A stretch of DNA of 64,000 nucleotides from Flavobacteriales bacterium (lineage in GTDB: Bacteria; Bacteroidota; Bacteroidia; Flavobacteriales_D; Sanyastnellaceae), in contig JADKIZ010000001.1 of the NCBI GenBank assembly GCA_016722445.1, positions 406,397 to 470,396 on the forward strand. Reading direction: 5' to 3'. Under the pieces are notes generated by a model that searched no databases, was not told the DNA's origin, and was given only the letters and a program-made list of their open reading frames with translations. Below are positions 54,506 to 63,530 of the stretch, in pieces. Positions within the stretch are counted from its first letter, which is position 1. Every line of letters begins with the position of its first letter. Made by a program: the position numbers and the translations under genes.

Positions 54506-55684
54506 ATGAAGCAACAACGAAAAATTCTTGCAGTTACAGGCGCGCGTTCAGAGTACGACATACTTTTTCCTGTGCTTGAGAAGTTGCACCAAGATGCAGA
54601 TTTCGAGTTACAAGTTCTGGTTACGGGTGCTCATTTGTCAGAAAACTTTGGAAGGACAGTTCAATATATAGAGCAAGATGGATTCACCATCGCCGATCGT
54701 GTTTATAATCTGATCAATACTGATCAAAAGATCGGACGCATCATTTCACTTGGACAGCAGATATCTGGCCTCGCCCAGTGTTTTGATCGCATTCGACCTG
54801 ACATCATACTTATTGTAGGAGATCGAGAAGAAGCAATATCGGTATCACTCACGGGCGCATACATGGATATTGCAGTTGCACATATTGCAGGTGGTGATGT
54901 AACCAAAGATGGAAATATAGATAATTCCGTTCGATATGCGGCGAGCAAAATGTCGCATATTCATTTTACCATACTTGAGCAACATCGCCAAACTTTATTG
55001 AAACTTGGAGAAGACGATTGGCGCATACACACAGTGGGCAATCCTGCACTTGATCGATTTCTATCGTTGCCTGAAGTTTCAAAACAAGAACTTTCGACTA
55101 ACCTTGGTTTCGACATTACACACGATGATTACCTTGTTCTCATACAACACCCAATCATCACGGACTTTGCGAATGAAGGGAAAAACATCAGAGTTACGCT
55201 GGATGCAATAGTATCCACTGGAAAAAAGTGTCTGATCAACTACCCCAACTCCGATGCCGGCAATCACTTCATCATTGAAGCATATCGAGAATATTCTGCG
55301 AAACATCCGCAATTATTCTTGTTCCAAAACCTCGACCGTATTACTTATGTCAATTTGCTCCGTCATGCCTCTTGCTTACTTGGTAATTCAAGTTCCGGCT
55401 TGATTGAAGCTCCATCCCTGACATTGCCAGTAGTAAATATTGGCGCAAGACAAAGAGGGCGTGTGAGTGCCGGTAACGTTATTTTTGTGGACAACGATAA
55501 GACACAAATTACAAGTGCCTTATCTAAATCGCTCCATGATCAACAATACAGGTCAACCTTAAAGACAATTCAGAATCCATATGGGGACGGTAACAGTTCC
55601 AAAAAAATTGTTGAGATTCTCAGGAGAATCAAATTAGACAGCAACCTTATACACAAAAACATAACATACACAACCAATGAGTAA
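54506..55684 (+). CDS. legG: Hydrolysing UDP/GDP-N-acetylglucosamine 2-epimerase, LegG/NeuC family
   Basis: Releases the nucleotide and inverts C2 of the diacetamido sugar (GT-B fold). The 392-residue protein starts ILAVTGARSEYDILFPV, with HIAGGDVT(K)DGNIDN, TVGNPALD and the C-terminal LGNSSSGLIEAP followed by GARQRGR, typical of NeuC/LegG. The last residues run into the methyltransferase gene by eight bases. It is 6 bases after the GNAT gene. Confidence 0.92.
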   Translation: MKQQRKILAVTGARSEYDILFPVLEKLHQDADFELQVLVTGAHLSENFGRTVQYIEQDGFTIADRVYNLINTDQKIGRIISLGQQISGLAQCFDRIRPDIILIVGDREEAISVSLTGAYMDIAVAHIAGGDVTKDGNIDNSVRYAASKMSHIHFTILEQHRQTLLKLGEDDWRIHTVGNPALDRFLSLPEVSKQELSTNLGFDITHDDYLVLIQHPIITDFANEGKNIRVTLDAIVSTGKKCLINYPNSDAGNHFIIEAYREYSAKHPQLFLFQNLDRITYVNLLRHASCLLGNSSSGLIEAPSLTLPVVNIGARQRGRVSAGNVIFVDNDKTQITSALSKSLHDQQYRSTLKTIQNPYGDGNSSKKIVEILRRIKLDSNLIHKNITYTTNE

Positions 55685-56432
55685 CGATCTCAAAATTTTG
55701 CAGAAGTTATCTGAGAAGGATTTAAGCAACCGCAATAATCTTGTCAGACTTTTTAAAGATACTCCAATACCCGATAATGAGATTCTCTCCAATCTTGGGC
55801 TCTATCATACGAGACAATCGCTAAGTCGCATATTGTTCATGAATGAAATGTATCGTCGCATCATAGATGTTAATGGTAGCGTTGTTGAGTTTGGAACGCG
55901 CTGGGGACAAAATCTTGCATTATTTGAGACATTTCGAAGCATATATGAGCCATACAACTACACCAGAAGAATACTGGCTTTTGATACATTCGAGGGATTT
56001 CCGTCTGTTCACGAAAAAGACGGAAAAGACGCTAATGTCATCGAAGGGGCATACAACGTTACAGAAAAATACGAAGATTATTTGATGGAAGTTTTGAACC
56101 TCCACAAATCCTACAATCCAATATCTCACATACAAAACATAGAACTTGTTAAAGGCAATGCAATCACGACATTTAAAAAGTACGTTGAGGATCATCCTGA
56201 ATTAATCATTGCTTTCGCTTATTTTGATTTTGACATTTATGAGCCAACAGTAGAATGTTTGAAGGCGGCGAAACATTGTTTTACTCCGGGATCCGTAATA
56301 GGCTTTGATGAATTGAACCACCCTAATTGGCCAGGTGAAACAGTTGCATTGCGCGAAGTTTTTGGAACCACAAAATACAAAATAGTTCGTTCTCCATTCG
56401 CTACATATTCATCCTATTTGATATTCGAATAA
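55677..56432 (+). CDS. TylF/MycF-like class I SAM-dependent methyltransferase
   Basis: A 251-residue protein with a Rossmann-type methyltransferase core: VEFGTRWGQNLALFE (SAM site near residue 70), AFDTFEGFPSVHEKDG, and FAYFDFDIYEPTVECL with the metal-type Asp. It resembles the macrocin/TylF sugar O-methyltransferases and related proteins found in sialic acid-like clusters. It may O-methylate the legionaminic acid or another residue of the glycan. Overlaps legG by eight bases. Confidence 0.82.
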   Translation: MSNDLKILQKLSEKDLSNRNNLVRLFKDTPIPDNEILSNLGLYHTRQSLSRILFMNEMYRRIIDVNGSVVEFGTRWGQNLALFETFRSIYEPYNYTRRILAFDTFEGFPSVHEKDGKDANVIEGAYNVTEKYEDYLMEVLNLHKSYNPISHIQNIELVKGNAITTFKKYVEDHPELIIAFAYFDFDIYEPTVECLKAAKHCFTPGSVIGFDELNHPNWPGETVALREVFGTTKYKIVRSPFATYSSYLIFE

Positions 56433-56433
56433 C

Positions 56434-56989
56434 ATGGCTAAAGTTCTAGTGGTTGCGGCTCATCCAGACGACGAAATCATTGGTGCCGGCGGCACAATAT
56501 TGAATAGAAGTTGGTTTTAGTGAAGTAGTTAAACTTGACTATCCAACGATGACATTGAGTAGCGCCTCCCTTATCGATATGGTTCCTAAGATTTCGAAAA
56601 TATTCAATGAGTTGCAACCCGAGGTGATTTACACCATGAATCGCTCCGATGCACATTCAGATCATCGCGTTGTCTTCGATGCTGTAATGGCCTGCACAAA
56701 GTCATTCCGATATCCATTTATCAAACGGGTCCTGATGTATGAAACACTATCAGAAACGGAATTCGCGCCTGCGTTATCGGAGAAATCGTTTACGCCAAAC
56801 TATTACGTAGACATAACACCTCACTTCTTCAAGAAAGCGCAATTGGCAAAAATTTACGAATCTGAAATTGGTGACCATCCATTTCCAAGAAGCATTAGAA
56901 ATATGGAAGCGCTTGCTGTGTTCAGAGGGGCTTCTTGTGGCGTTGAATATGCAGAAGCTTTTCAGTTGATCCGTTATATTGATAAATAA
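56434..56989 (+). pseudogene. PIG-L family deacetylase, internally deleted
   Basis: Two pieces of one PIG-L (LmbE-like) zinc deacetylase. The first, from MAKVLVVAAHPDDEIIG at 56434, has the AHPDDE zinc motif and then stops at 56520. From about 56504 a different frame continues with VGFSEVVKLDYPTMTLSSA and reaches AHSDHR, the last zinc ligand, and the normal C-terminus. The intervening segment of roughly 50-60 residues is absent and the frame is broken at about 56495-56506. As given, no functional enzyme is possible. The product would have deacetylated an N-acetyl sugar intermediate. Confidence 0.78.
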
Positions 56990-57033
56990 CCAACTCTTTT
57001 ATAAAGACAATCAGCACTTGAAGAAATATTTAC

Positions 57034-58092
57034 ATGCTCAAAGACTTTCAATTCCATAACATTTCATCAACGGAAAATGCACGTGAAGCGCTTCGCAAAT
57101 TGGATTCACTACCAGAGTTGACCAATCGAACGCTATTCGTTGTTGATCCTAAAGGAGTTCTTTTGGGAACAATAACAGATGGTGATATTAGAAGAGGTCT
57201 TCTAAAAAATCTAGAAATTTCGGATTCTGTTGCATTGTTCATGCATGAGCAATTCAAGCGTATCTTGCTAAAGCCGACTGGGCCAGAGGAACTTAGAACA
57301 TTTAGAAACGCGGGTATTAGAATGATACCAGTTGTAGATGAAAACGCACTTTTGCTTGATGTCATCGATCTTGACAAAACTCGCTCTGTATTACCTGTCA
57401 CTGCGGTAATAATGGCTGGTGGAAAGGGAGAAAGACTAAGACCTCTCACAGACACAGTTCCCAAACCTATGTTGCAAATTGGAGACAAGCCGATTATCGA
57501 ACACAACATTGATCGCCTTATTCAATATGGCATCAAAGAAATTTTTATCAGCATCAATTATTTAGGCGATCAGATCAAGGAGTACTTTGGAGATGGCAGT
57601 TCAAAAGGAATTTCAATTCAATATATTGAAGAGAACAAACCGCTTGGTACGATTGGATCTATTTCCCTGTTACCTGAAATTCATAATGACACCGTCCTGT
57701 TGTTGAATTCTGATTTGCTTACCAATCTTGATTTCGAGTCATTTTATGAAGAATTCGTGAGTAAGAATTCATTAATGACAGTTGCAAGTATACCATATCA
57801 GTTTCAGGTTCCGTATGCTGTGCTTGAAACCAAAGAAGAGATAGTACATGCATTCTTGGAAAAACCAAGTTACACTTACTACAGCAATGCTGGGATGTAC
57901 CTGATAGCAAAAACCGCATGTGATAAATACATTCCCAAAGGTACCTTTTACAACACAACCGATTTGATGGAGGAAATCATCAAATCCGGAAACAGACTTA
58001 CGCACTATCCCCACATGGGATATTGGCTTGACATTGGCAAATATCCTGACTTTATCAAAGCTCAAGAAGACATCAAATACATCAAACTTTGA
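57034..58092 (+). CDS. ptmE: CBS-domain sugar-1-phosphate nucleotidyltransferase, PtmE-like
   Basis: A 352-residue protein with two CBS motifs at the N-terminus (about 10-120) and an NTP-transferase domain with AVIMAGGKGERLRPLTD, PKPMLQIG and NSDLLTNL. This architecture matches PtmE of the Campylobacter legionaminic pathway, which makes GDP-glucosamine from glucosamine-1-phosphate and GTP. It would supply the nucleotide sugar for LegB. Symbol given by architecture and context; substrate is inferred. It overlaps the next gene (TGATG). Confidence 0.85.
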   Translation: MLKDFQFHNISSTENAREALRKLDSLPELTNRTLFVVDPKGVLLGTITDGDIRRGLLKNLEISDSVALFMHEQFKRILLKPTGPEELRTFRNAGIRMIPVVDENALLLDVIDLDKTRSVLPVTAVIMAGGKGERLRPLTDTVPKPMLQIGDKPIIEHNIDRLIQYGIKEIFISINYLGDQIKEYFGDGSSKGISIQYIEENKPLGTIGSISLLPEIHNDTVLLLNSDLLTNLDFESFYEEFVSKNSLMTVASIPYQFQVPYAVLETKEEIVHAFLEKPSYTYYSNAGMYLIAKTACDKYIPKGTFYNTTDLMEEIIKSGNRLTHYPHMGYWLDIGKYPDFIKAQEDIKYIKL

Positions 58093-58790
58093 TGAAAACA
58101 TTGTTCATCATTCCAGCACGGAAAAACTCCAAAGGATTGCCTGGAAAAAACACCAAGCCTCTTCAAGGTAAACCTCTTGTTCAATACAGTTTGGAAACAG
58201 CACTTGAGTTGACAACTAAAGAAAACATCTGTGTTACCACCGACTCAGTAGACGTTATACAAATCGCTGAGAATTTGGGCATTCACGTTCCCTTCATTAG
58301 GCCAACAGAACTTTCAACTGACACAGCCGGAAGCAGGGAAGTCATTCTTCATGCTTTAAATCATTACAAACAACAAGGCATTCAATACGATGTAGTCGTT
58401 TTATTGCAACCTACATCTCCATTTAGAAAAAACTCAGATATACTCCGAATGTTAAAGTTGTTTGATGAGGAAACGGACATGATCGTTTCTGTAAAATCGA
58501 GTCATGACAATCCCTATTTTTCGATGTTTGAAGAAAATGAATCGGGCTTCCTCGAGTTGGTCAAACCCGGAAACTTTGTCAGACGTCAAGACTGTCCGGA
58601 AGTTTACGTCTTCAACGGGTCAGTTTATGTGATACGTGTTTCCGCTTATGAGAGCAAGCACACTACAGATTTTCGGCGCATCAAAAAATTCGTTATGGAT
58701 GACTTACATTCGATCGACATCGATGTTCCATTCGATTGGATGGTAGCTGAAATGATTCTCGAAAAGAAACTAATTTCGCCTAGCAATTGA
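58092..58790 (+). CDS. legF: CMP-nonulosonic acid cytidylyltransferase, LegF/NeuA family
   Basis: Activates the nonulosonic acid with CTP. A 232-residue enzyme with IIPARKNSKGLPGKNTKPL at the N-terminus, LQPTSPFR in the middle and SVKSSHDNP, typical of NeuA/LegF/PseF. A TTG three bases upstream could also start, but the ATG overlapping the ptmE stop is preferred. Completes the set needed for CMP-legionaminic acid. Confidence 0.93.
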   Translation: MKTLFIIPARKNSKGLPGKNTKPLQGKPLVQYSLETALELTTKENICVTTDSVDVIQIAENLGIHVPFIRPTELSTDTAGSREVILHALNHYKQQGIQYDVVVLLQPTSPFRKNSDILRMLKLFDEETDMIVSVKSSHDNPYFSMFEENESGFLELVKPGNFVRRQDCPEVYVFNGSVYVIRVSAYESKHTTDFRRIKKFVMDDLHSIDIDVPFDWMVAEMILEKKLISPSN

Positions 58791-58826
58791 GCTATACATA
58801 AATCCTTTATTCAATCATAGTCCTCC

Positions 58827-60248
58827 ATGGTAGAAACAACAGGAGTCAATCCAAGATTGGATCGAATACTTGAAATCGAGGCCAGATATCCAGTAGATAC
58901 CTGGAAGATTAATGATGTCCACATATGGCCAGTAATACGCACTCGCCTTTATATTGAGTTAGCAGTTGAAGATTTGAATGCACGCTTCGATAAGAATACG
59001 ATAGAGGAAGGAAGAAAAGAAGCTCAGATATCGGGCAAAAAACGCAAACCATCTAGACTAAATACACTTTGATTATCTCCACTACTTGTGGTTTGTATTG
59101 AAACCACTAAAAAAATCAAAAGCGATATTTGTTACACCCGGTTCATACAACGAAATATTTCGAGATAAATACTACCATAAATTTTTTGACCCTATTCGAC
59201 TTAAATCAAACGAGTACGAGAATAGTTACATTATAGAAATCGGAAAAAATCCATCAAACCAACTTAAGAATTCCTTCCACATCACGGATTTTGATCATAT
59301 CCATCGCGTTCATGAGCGTAAGATAAGAAAACAGTTACTCATAGCACATCTCGATAAATACGACGAATTCTGTGCAGAAGTGAGCACTGTATCCATCCAT
59401 CACCTCGGTTTTCCTCAACGGGCTATGATAGAAGCATACTATACGATCAAAAAAAGTGGAAAGCCTTCTTTGAGTTAATCTTTCGGAAAACAAACGTAAA
59501 GCAAGCATTTAGTTTATGCTACTACATCGATTCGTATGTGATTTTCGGAATGAATATAGCTGCACATAAAATGGGTATTGAATCCACAGATATACAACAT
59601 GGAGGTCAGGGCCCCATTCATCTGGCATACTGCAAATACTGGAGACTTCCAGACAGCGGGTATTATGAAGTAATGCCGAATTTTTTCTGGTGTTGGGATA
59701 CCTTTTCCGTGGCGGAAATTGAAAAATGGACCAGAAATCCTGAAAGCAAACTCAAAGCCTTTGTTGGAGGACATCCCTGGCTCACTTTTATCAAAGAACA
59801 GTTGAATGACCAAGCGCACTCAGAGCTAATTGTACTTCACACTCTTCAGCCATTGGGTGATCTAGTTCCAGAATCCATGATTAAGACAATCATCGCCACA
59901 GGACAAGATGTGAAATGGTTACTTCGCCTACACCCAAGAACAAAGAGCAGAAAAAGCGAACTCGAGGCTGTTATTAAGGAACATCATCTCGAAAAATACA
60001 TCCATCCGGCTACGTTTTCAGCCATCTCACTCCCCGAATCACTTGCTTTGTCTCGTGTACACCTTAGCAGATGGTCAGGATCTATTATTGAAGCTTCCAT
60101 TATGGGAATACCCAACATTATACTTGACCCCATTGGTGTAACCTCATTTCAGCAGTGGATTGACGGCGGTCACTCGTATGATGCGTCCTCAATGACGCCA
60201 GAGCAAACAGCAGATTTAATCCAAAAGCTGATCAAAAAATATCAGTAA
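58827..60248 (+). pseudogene. GT-B-like glycosyltransferase gene in three pieces
   Basis: One gene of about 473 residues is split into three frames: 58827-59072, then from about 59071 to 59478, then from about 59448 to 60248. The pieces join smoothly: SRLNT to DYLHYLWFVLKPLKKS, then TIKK to WKAFFELIFRKTNVKQ. Each switch lies at a homopolymer: TTT at 59068-59070 (one T too many) and A7 at 59449-59455 (one A too few). The protein has a QHG motif (TDIQHGGQG) and a late SRWSGSIIEASIMGIP, both seen in GT-B-type sugar transferases. It might be the transferase that uses the CMP-sugar. I do not recognise the exact family. Confidence 0.7.
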
Positions 60249-60347
60249 GAGTTATTCAAATCCTGATTTGATCGATTAAACACATACTGTGAATAAACTA
60301 GAAGATGGAACCGAAATTTCGTCAACTCCTATTCTATTTTCGTTATC

Positions 60348-60926
60348 ATGGTAAGCTATCTCGATCTCATACTACTTATTCCGATTGGCCTTGCGATTTG
60401 GAAGGGCTGGAAAAACGGATTCGTGATGGAAGTTTTTTCTATGCTTGCCCTGTTTGTCGGGATTTACGCGGGTGTGCATCTGAGCGACTGGATGGCGTCA
60501 TTTCTCCATGACAAAATGAACGTTCAATCAGAGAATCTTCCGATCATTTCCTTTGTTGTTGTATTTCTTCTTGTTTTGGTTGGACTGTTTTTCCTCGGAA
60601 AACTCATCACCAAAAGTGTTAGTGCCGGAGGGGCAGAACGATGGAACCAAATTGGCGGGGCGTTTTTTTCACTCACCAAAACACTTCTTTTTCTCAGTAT
60701 CGTTTTCGTCTTGTTTAATGCATTGGATCGAAAATATTCCTGGCTGCCTGAGGAGCAAAGATCCAAATCATATTTCTACGAACCCATTTACAACTTCTCT
60801 CTCTTCTTACTTCCATCAGTAGAAAACAGCGATTTCTACAAAAAACTCGAAGAGAAACAACTCGCTCCTATCGATCGATTGGTACCGGAGCAAACAGAAG
60901 TATCCGCAGAGAACAAAGAGAAATAA
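60348..60926 (+). CDS. CvpA family membrane protein
   Basis: A 192-residue inner-membrane protein with four hydrophobic segments: LDLILLIPIGLAIWKGWKNG with the conserved glycine-rich turn, then GVHLSDWM, FVVVFLLVLVGLFFLGKL and a final helix (LLFLSIVFVLFNALD). The segment IWKGWKNGFVMEV is typical of CvpA. Family members relate to colicin V production, purine metabolism context and envelope stress, without a known mechanism. The start at 60348 is preferred. Confidence 0.88.
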   Translation: MVSYLDLILLIPIGLAIWKGWKNGFVMEVFSMLALFVGIYAGVHLSDWMASFLHDKMNVQSENLPIISFVVVFLLVLVGLFFLGKLITKSVSAGGAERWNQIGGAFFSLTKTLLFLSIVFVLFNALDRKYSWLPEEQRSKSYFYEPIYNFSLFLLPSVENSDFYKKLEEKQLAPIDRLVPEQTEVSAENKEK

Positions 60927-60930
60927 CCGA

Positions 60931-63455
60931 TTATATTTTCAAGAATTGGATGGTTTGCAAATTCAAGGACTCTCCATTTAATCGGAAGAAATAATTTCCT
61001 GCATCGAGATTATTCGTGTCTATCAGCCATTGATAGTGTCCCGGAGTAATGTTTCTTTTCTCCGAATGAACCAGTTTTCCATCGATAGCATAGATTTCCA
61101 TTAGAACTTCCTTCTCTGCTGAAGAATGAATATTGAGCACCATAGATTGCTGAACAGGATTTCCTGCGAGGTCAACTCTGATGCCTGCATTCTGATCGAT
61201 TGCGCCCACGTGCACGCCAGGTTCCGACAACAAATCATTTTCCCAGATCCCTCTTCCGAATGTTCCAATTCTCAACTTCCTCGAAGAATATTGTATTTCA
61301 AGATCAGTTACAGATGTATTGGGAAGACCGACACCGTAATAATCCCAAGCAATTGTTTCAGTATTAAAAACAAATACGCCGACATCTGTTCCGACATATA
61401 AATCGAGTTGTGGACTTTCTTTATCAATTACCGAAGCGTTCACAGGAATATTTGGAAGATTGTATGACACATTTGAAAACGTATCTCCACAATCGTCTGA
61501 GAAAAAAACTTTATTCCCAGAAGAATAACCTGAGATGGTTACCCACAATTTCGAAGCATCATAAGGATGCACCACAATGCTGCTGATTTCTGAACCACTC
61601 CCTGCTCCGAGCACCACGTTTTGACTTGCCCAAGTATCGCCGCTGTTGGTGGTGTAGTAAAGTCTTACTCCGTAAGACGCGAAAATGGCGTCATCATTGG
61701 TTGCAGCGACGGCAATTGCGCCGATCTTGTTATTTACTCCACCAGTAAGATTTGAACTTAGTGCAGTCCAAGAATTTCCCTGATTATTCGAGCGATATAC
61801 ATCTTCATAACCAGCAATGATGACAGAAGGATCGGAAGGCTGCAACACATATGGTGTCACCCATGCACCGCCTTGTGATTCCGCTGGGGTGATTTCATGG
61901 TAGGTATCATTGTTCCATTGATCATAACTCCGATACAACTGTCCGTTGATATAAGTTGTGTAAATGATTTCGTCATCCTCATGATTGATCGCGACTTCCA
62001 TCGCATCACCTCCATTGGTAGATTCCCAGGTATTGAATCCGACGCGCTTTCTTCCGCCGTTATCCTGTGTTCCCCCAATCATAAACTCATCATCATTCTG
62101 AGATACGGCAATGCGATAATATTGTGTGATGACAAGACCTGCTGTCAATTCGGTCCATAGATCAATGTCTTCGTTGTATTTGTAGACACCACCATCATTA
62201 CAGAAATAGATTTCATTGGTCAAAGGATGATATGCCACATAACGATTGTCCGCATGCACTTCTACAAAGTCGCCGGAATCCCACCAATCCGTGATTTGAT
62301 TCCATCCGAATCCACCATCTTCTGAGCGATATACCACCACAAATCCGCAATAAACAAGGTCCTGATATTGCGGTGAAAAAAATATCACACCATCTTCCGG
62401 CATCATGGATATATAATCCACAGTAAGTCCGCTATCGAAACTGGAGTAATAATCCATTGCACCGGCGGCGGAAGATTGTATTCCGAGGAATTCAGGTTGC
62501 GCAGGTGTTACGGTTAGCTTGATATAATTGGCTGTCATATTGAAGTCACTGCTTTGAGACCAATTTTCACCATTATCGATGGATGTACACCTCGCTGCTC
62601 CCCAATAATCATCAGTTGCACAATAAACCACAGCGTCGCTTCCTGGCTTATAAACCACATCATGGTGCGATCCGTCGCGAACAATGTCCCATGTGTTGCC
62701 ACCATCTTGCGTTCTGAACAAACCATTGGTCTGCGCTACAAACAATTCCTGACTATTCAATGGATTCATGACCATTTTGAGATACGCAACTGAGTTGGTA
62801 AAAGACGAAATGTTTGCGGTCGGAAACCAATTCTGTCCGCCATCTGTTGATTTATAAACGCCGAGTCCGTAATTCCACCAACCGGAGTGATCTCCAATTG
62901 TGATATACAAAATATCCGGATTTTGATGATCTACACAAATATTGCCTACACTCACATAAGGCAGTGAGTCACCAATTGCGGAATAGGTTTCACCACCGTC
63001 TGTTGTTTTCCAAATTCCACCAATCGGTGCACCGACATAAAAAATATCTGGATCAGTTGGGTGAAATGCGATAGAAGTCGCTCTGCCCATTCCATTGTAG
63101 CCGCCATCTCCCGAAGTTTGATTGATATTGGTCCAAGGAGAAGTCAAATCACGCGAATCGTCACAGAATTCTTGGCATCCTGAAAAATTCTTTGATTGTT
63201 CATTAGATCAGGAAATGAACCATCGGGCATGATACGGGATTTCCAATACCATTCCCAACGTTTGTATTTGACGTAATCGTTATCCGGCACATCCACGTCA
63301 GATTGGTGCTGAAAAAAATCTCCAGCGGCTTCTTGTATTTCAAAAAAATTGCTTGAACAAGCTGAGTTGAAGCGGAATGCCGGATGTTGTGCATTTAACA
63401 CATGAAAACAAGAAAAAGCGAGTAAACAAATTGTAGTGGTCAAAAATTTCATCAT
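60931..63455 (-). CDS. T9SS-secreted VPS10/BNR-repeat protein (frameshifted)
   Basis: Two frames make one protein of about 840 residues. The first (63455 down to 63144) has a signal peptide ending LNAQ and runs to KNSVTIRVI. The second, open from before 63147 to 60931, has no ATG and continues SRDLTSPWTNINQTSG. It carries repeated sortilin/BNR-type units (IWKTTDGGETY, VYKSTDGGQNWF, LFRTQDGGNTW, VYRSEDGGFGW), forming a beta-propeller, and ends in a type A T9SS sorting domain (MEIYAIDGKLVHS, LDAGNYFFRL). The frame break lies near 63150-63170; one missing base would explain it. Confidence 0.82.
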
Positions 63456-63466
63456 TGCATGGGGTA

Positions 63467-63501
63467 TAAAAAAACGCTGATGAAAGTAGTATTCATCAGC
63501 G
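63467..63501 (-). terminator. Rho-independent terminator after sdhB
   Basis: CGCTGATGAA (63475-63484) and TTCATCAGCG (63492-63501) form a ten-base stem with a seven-base loop. On the minus strand a T-run (plus-strand A at 63467-63474) follows. Confidence 0.92.
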
Positions 63502-63530
63502 CTTCACAAAAATCAAAAATTTCTCTATTA

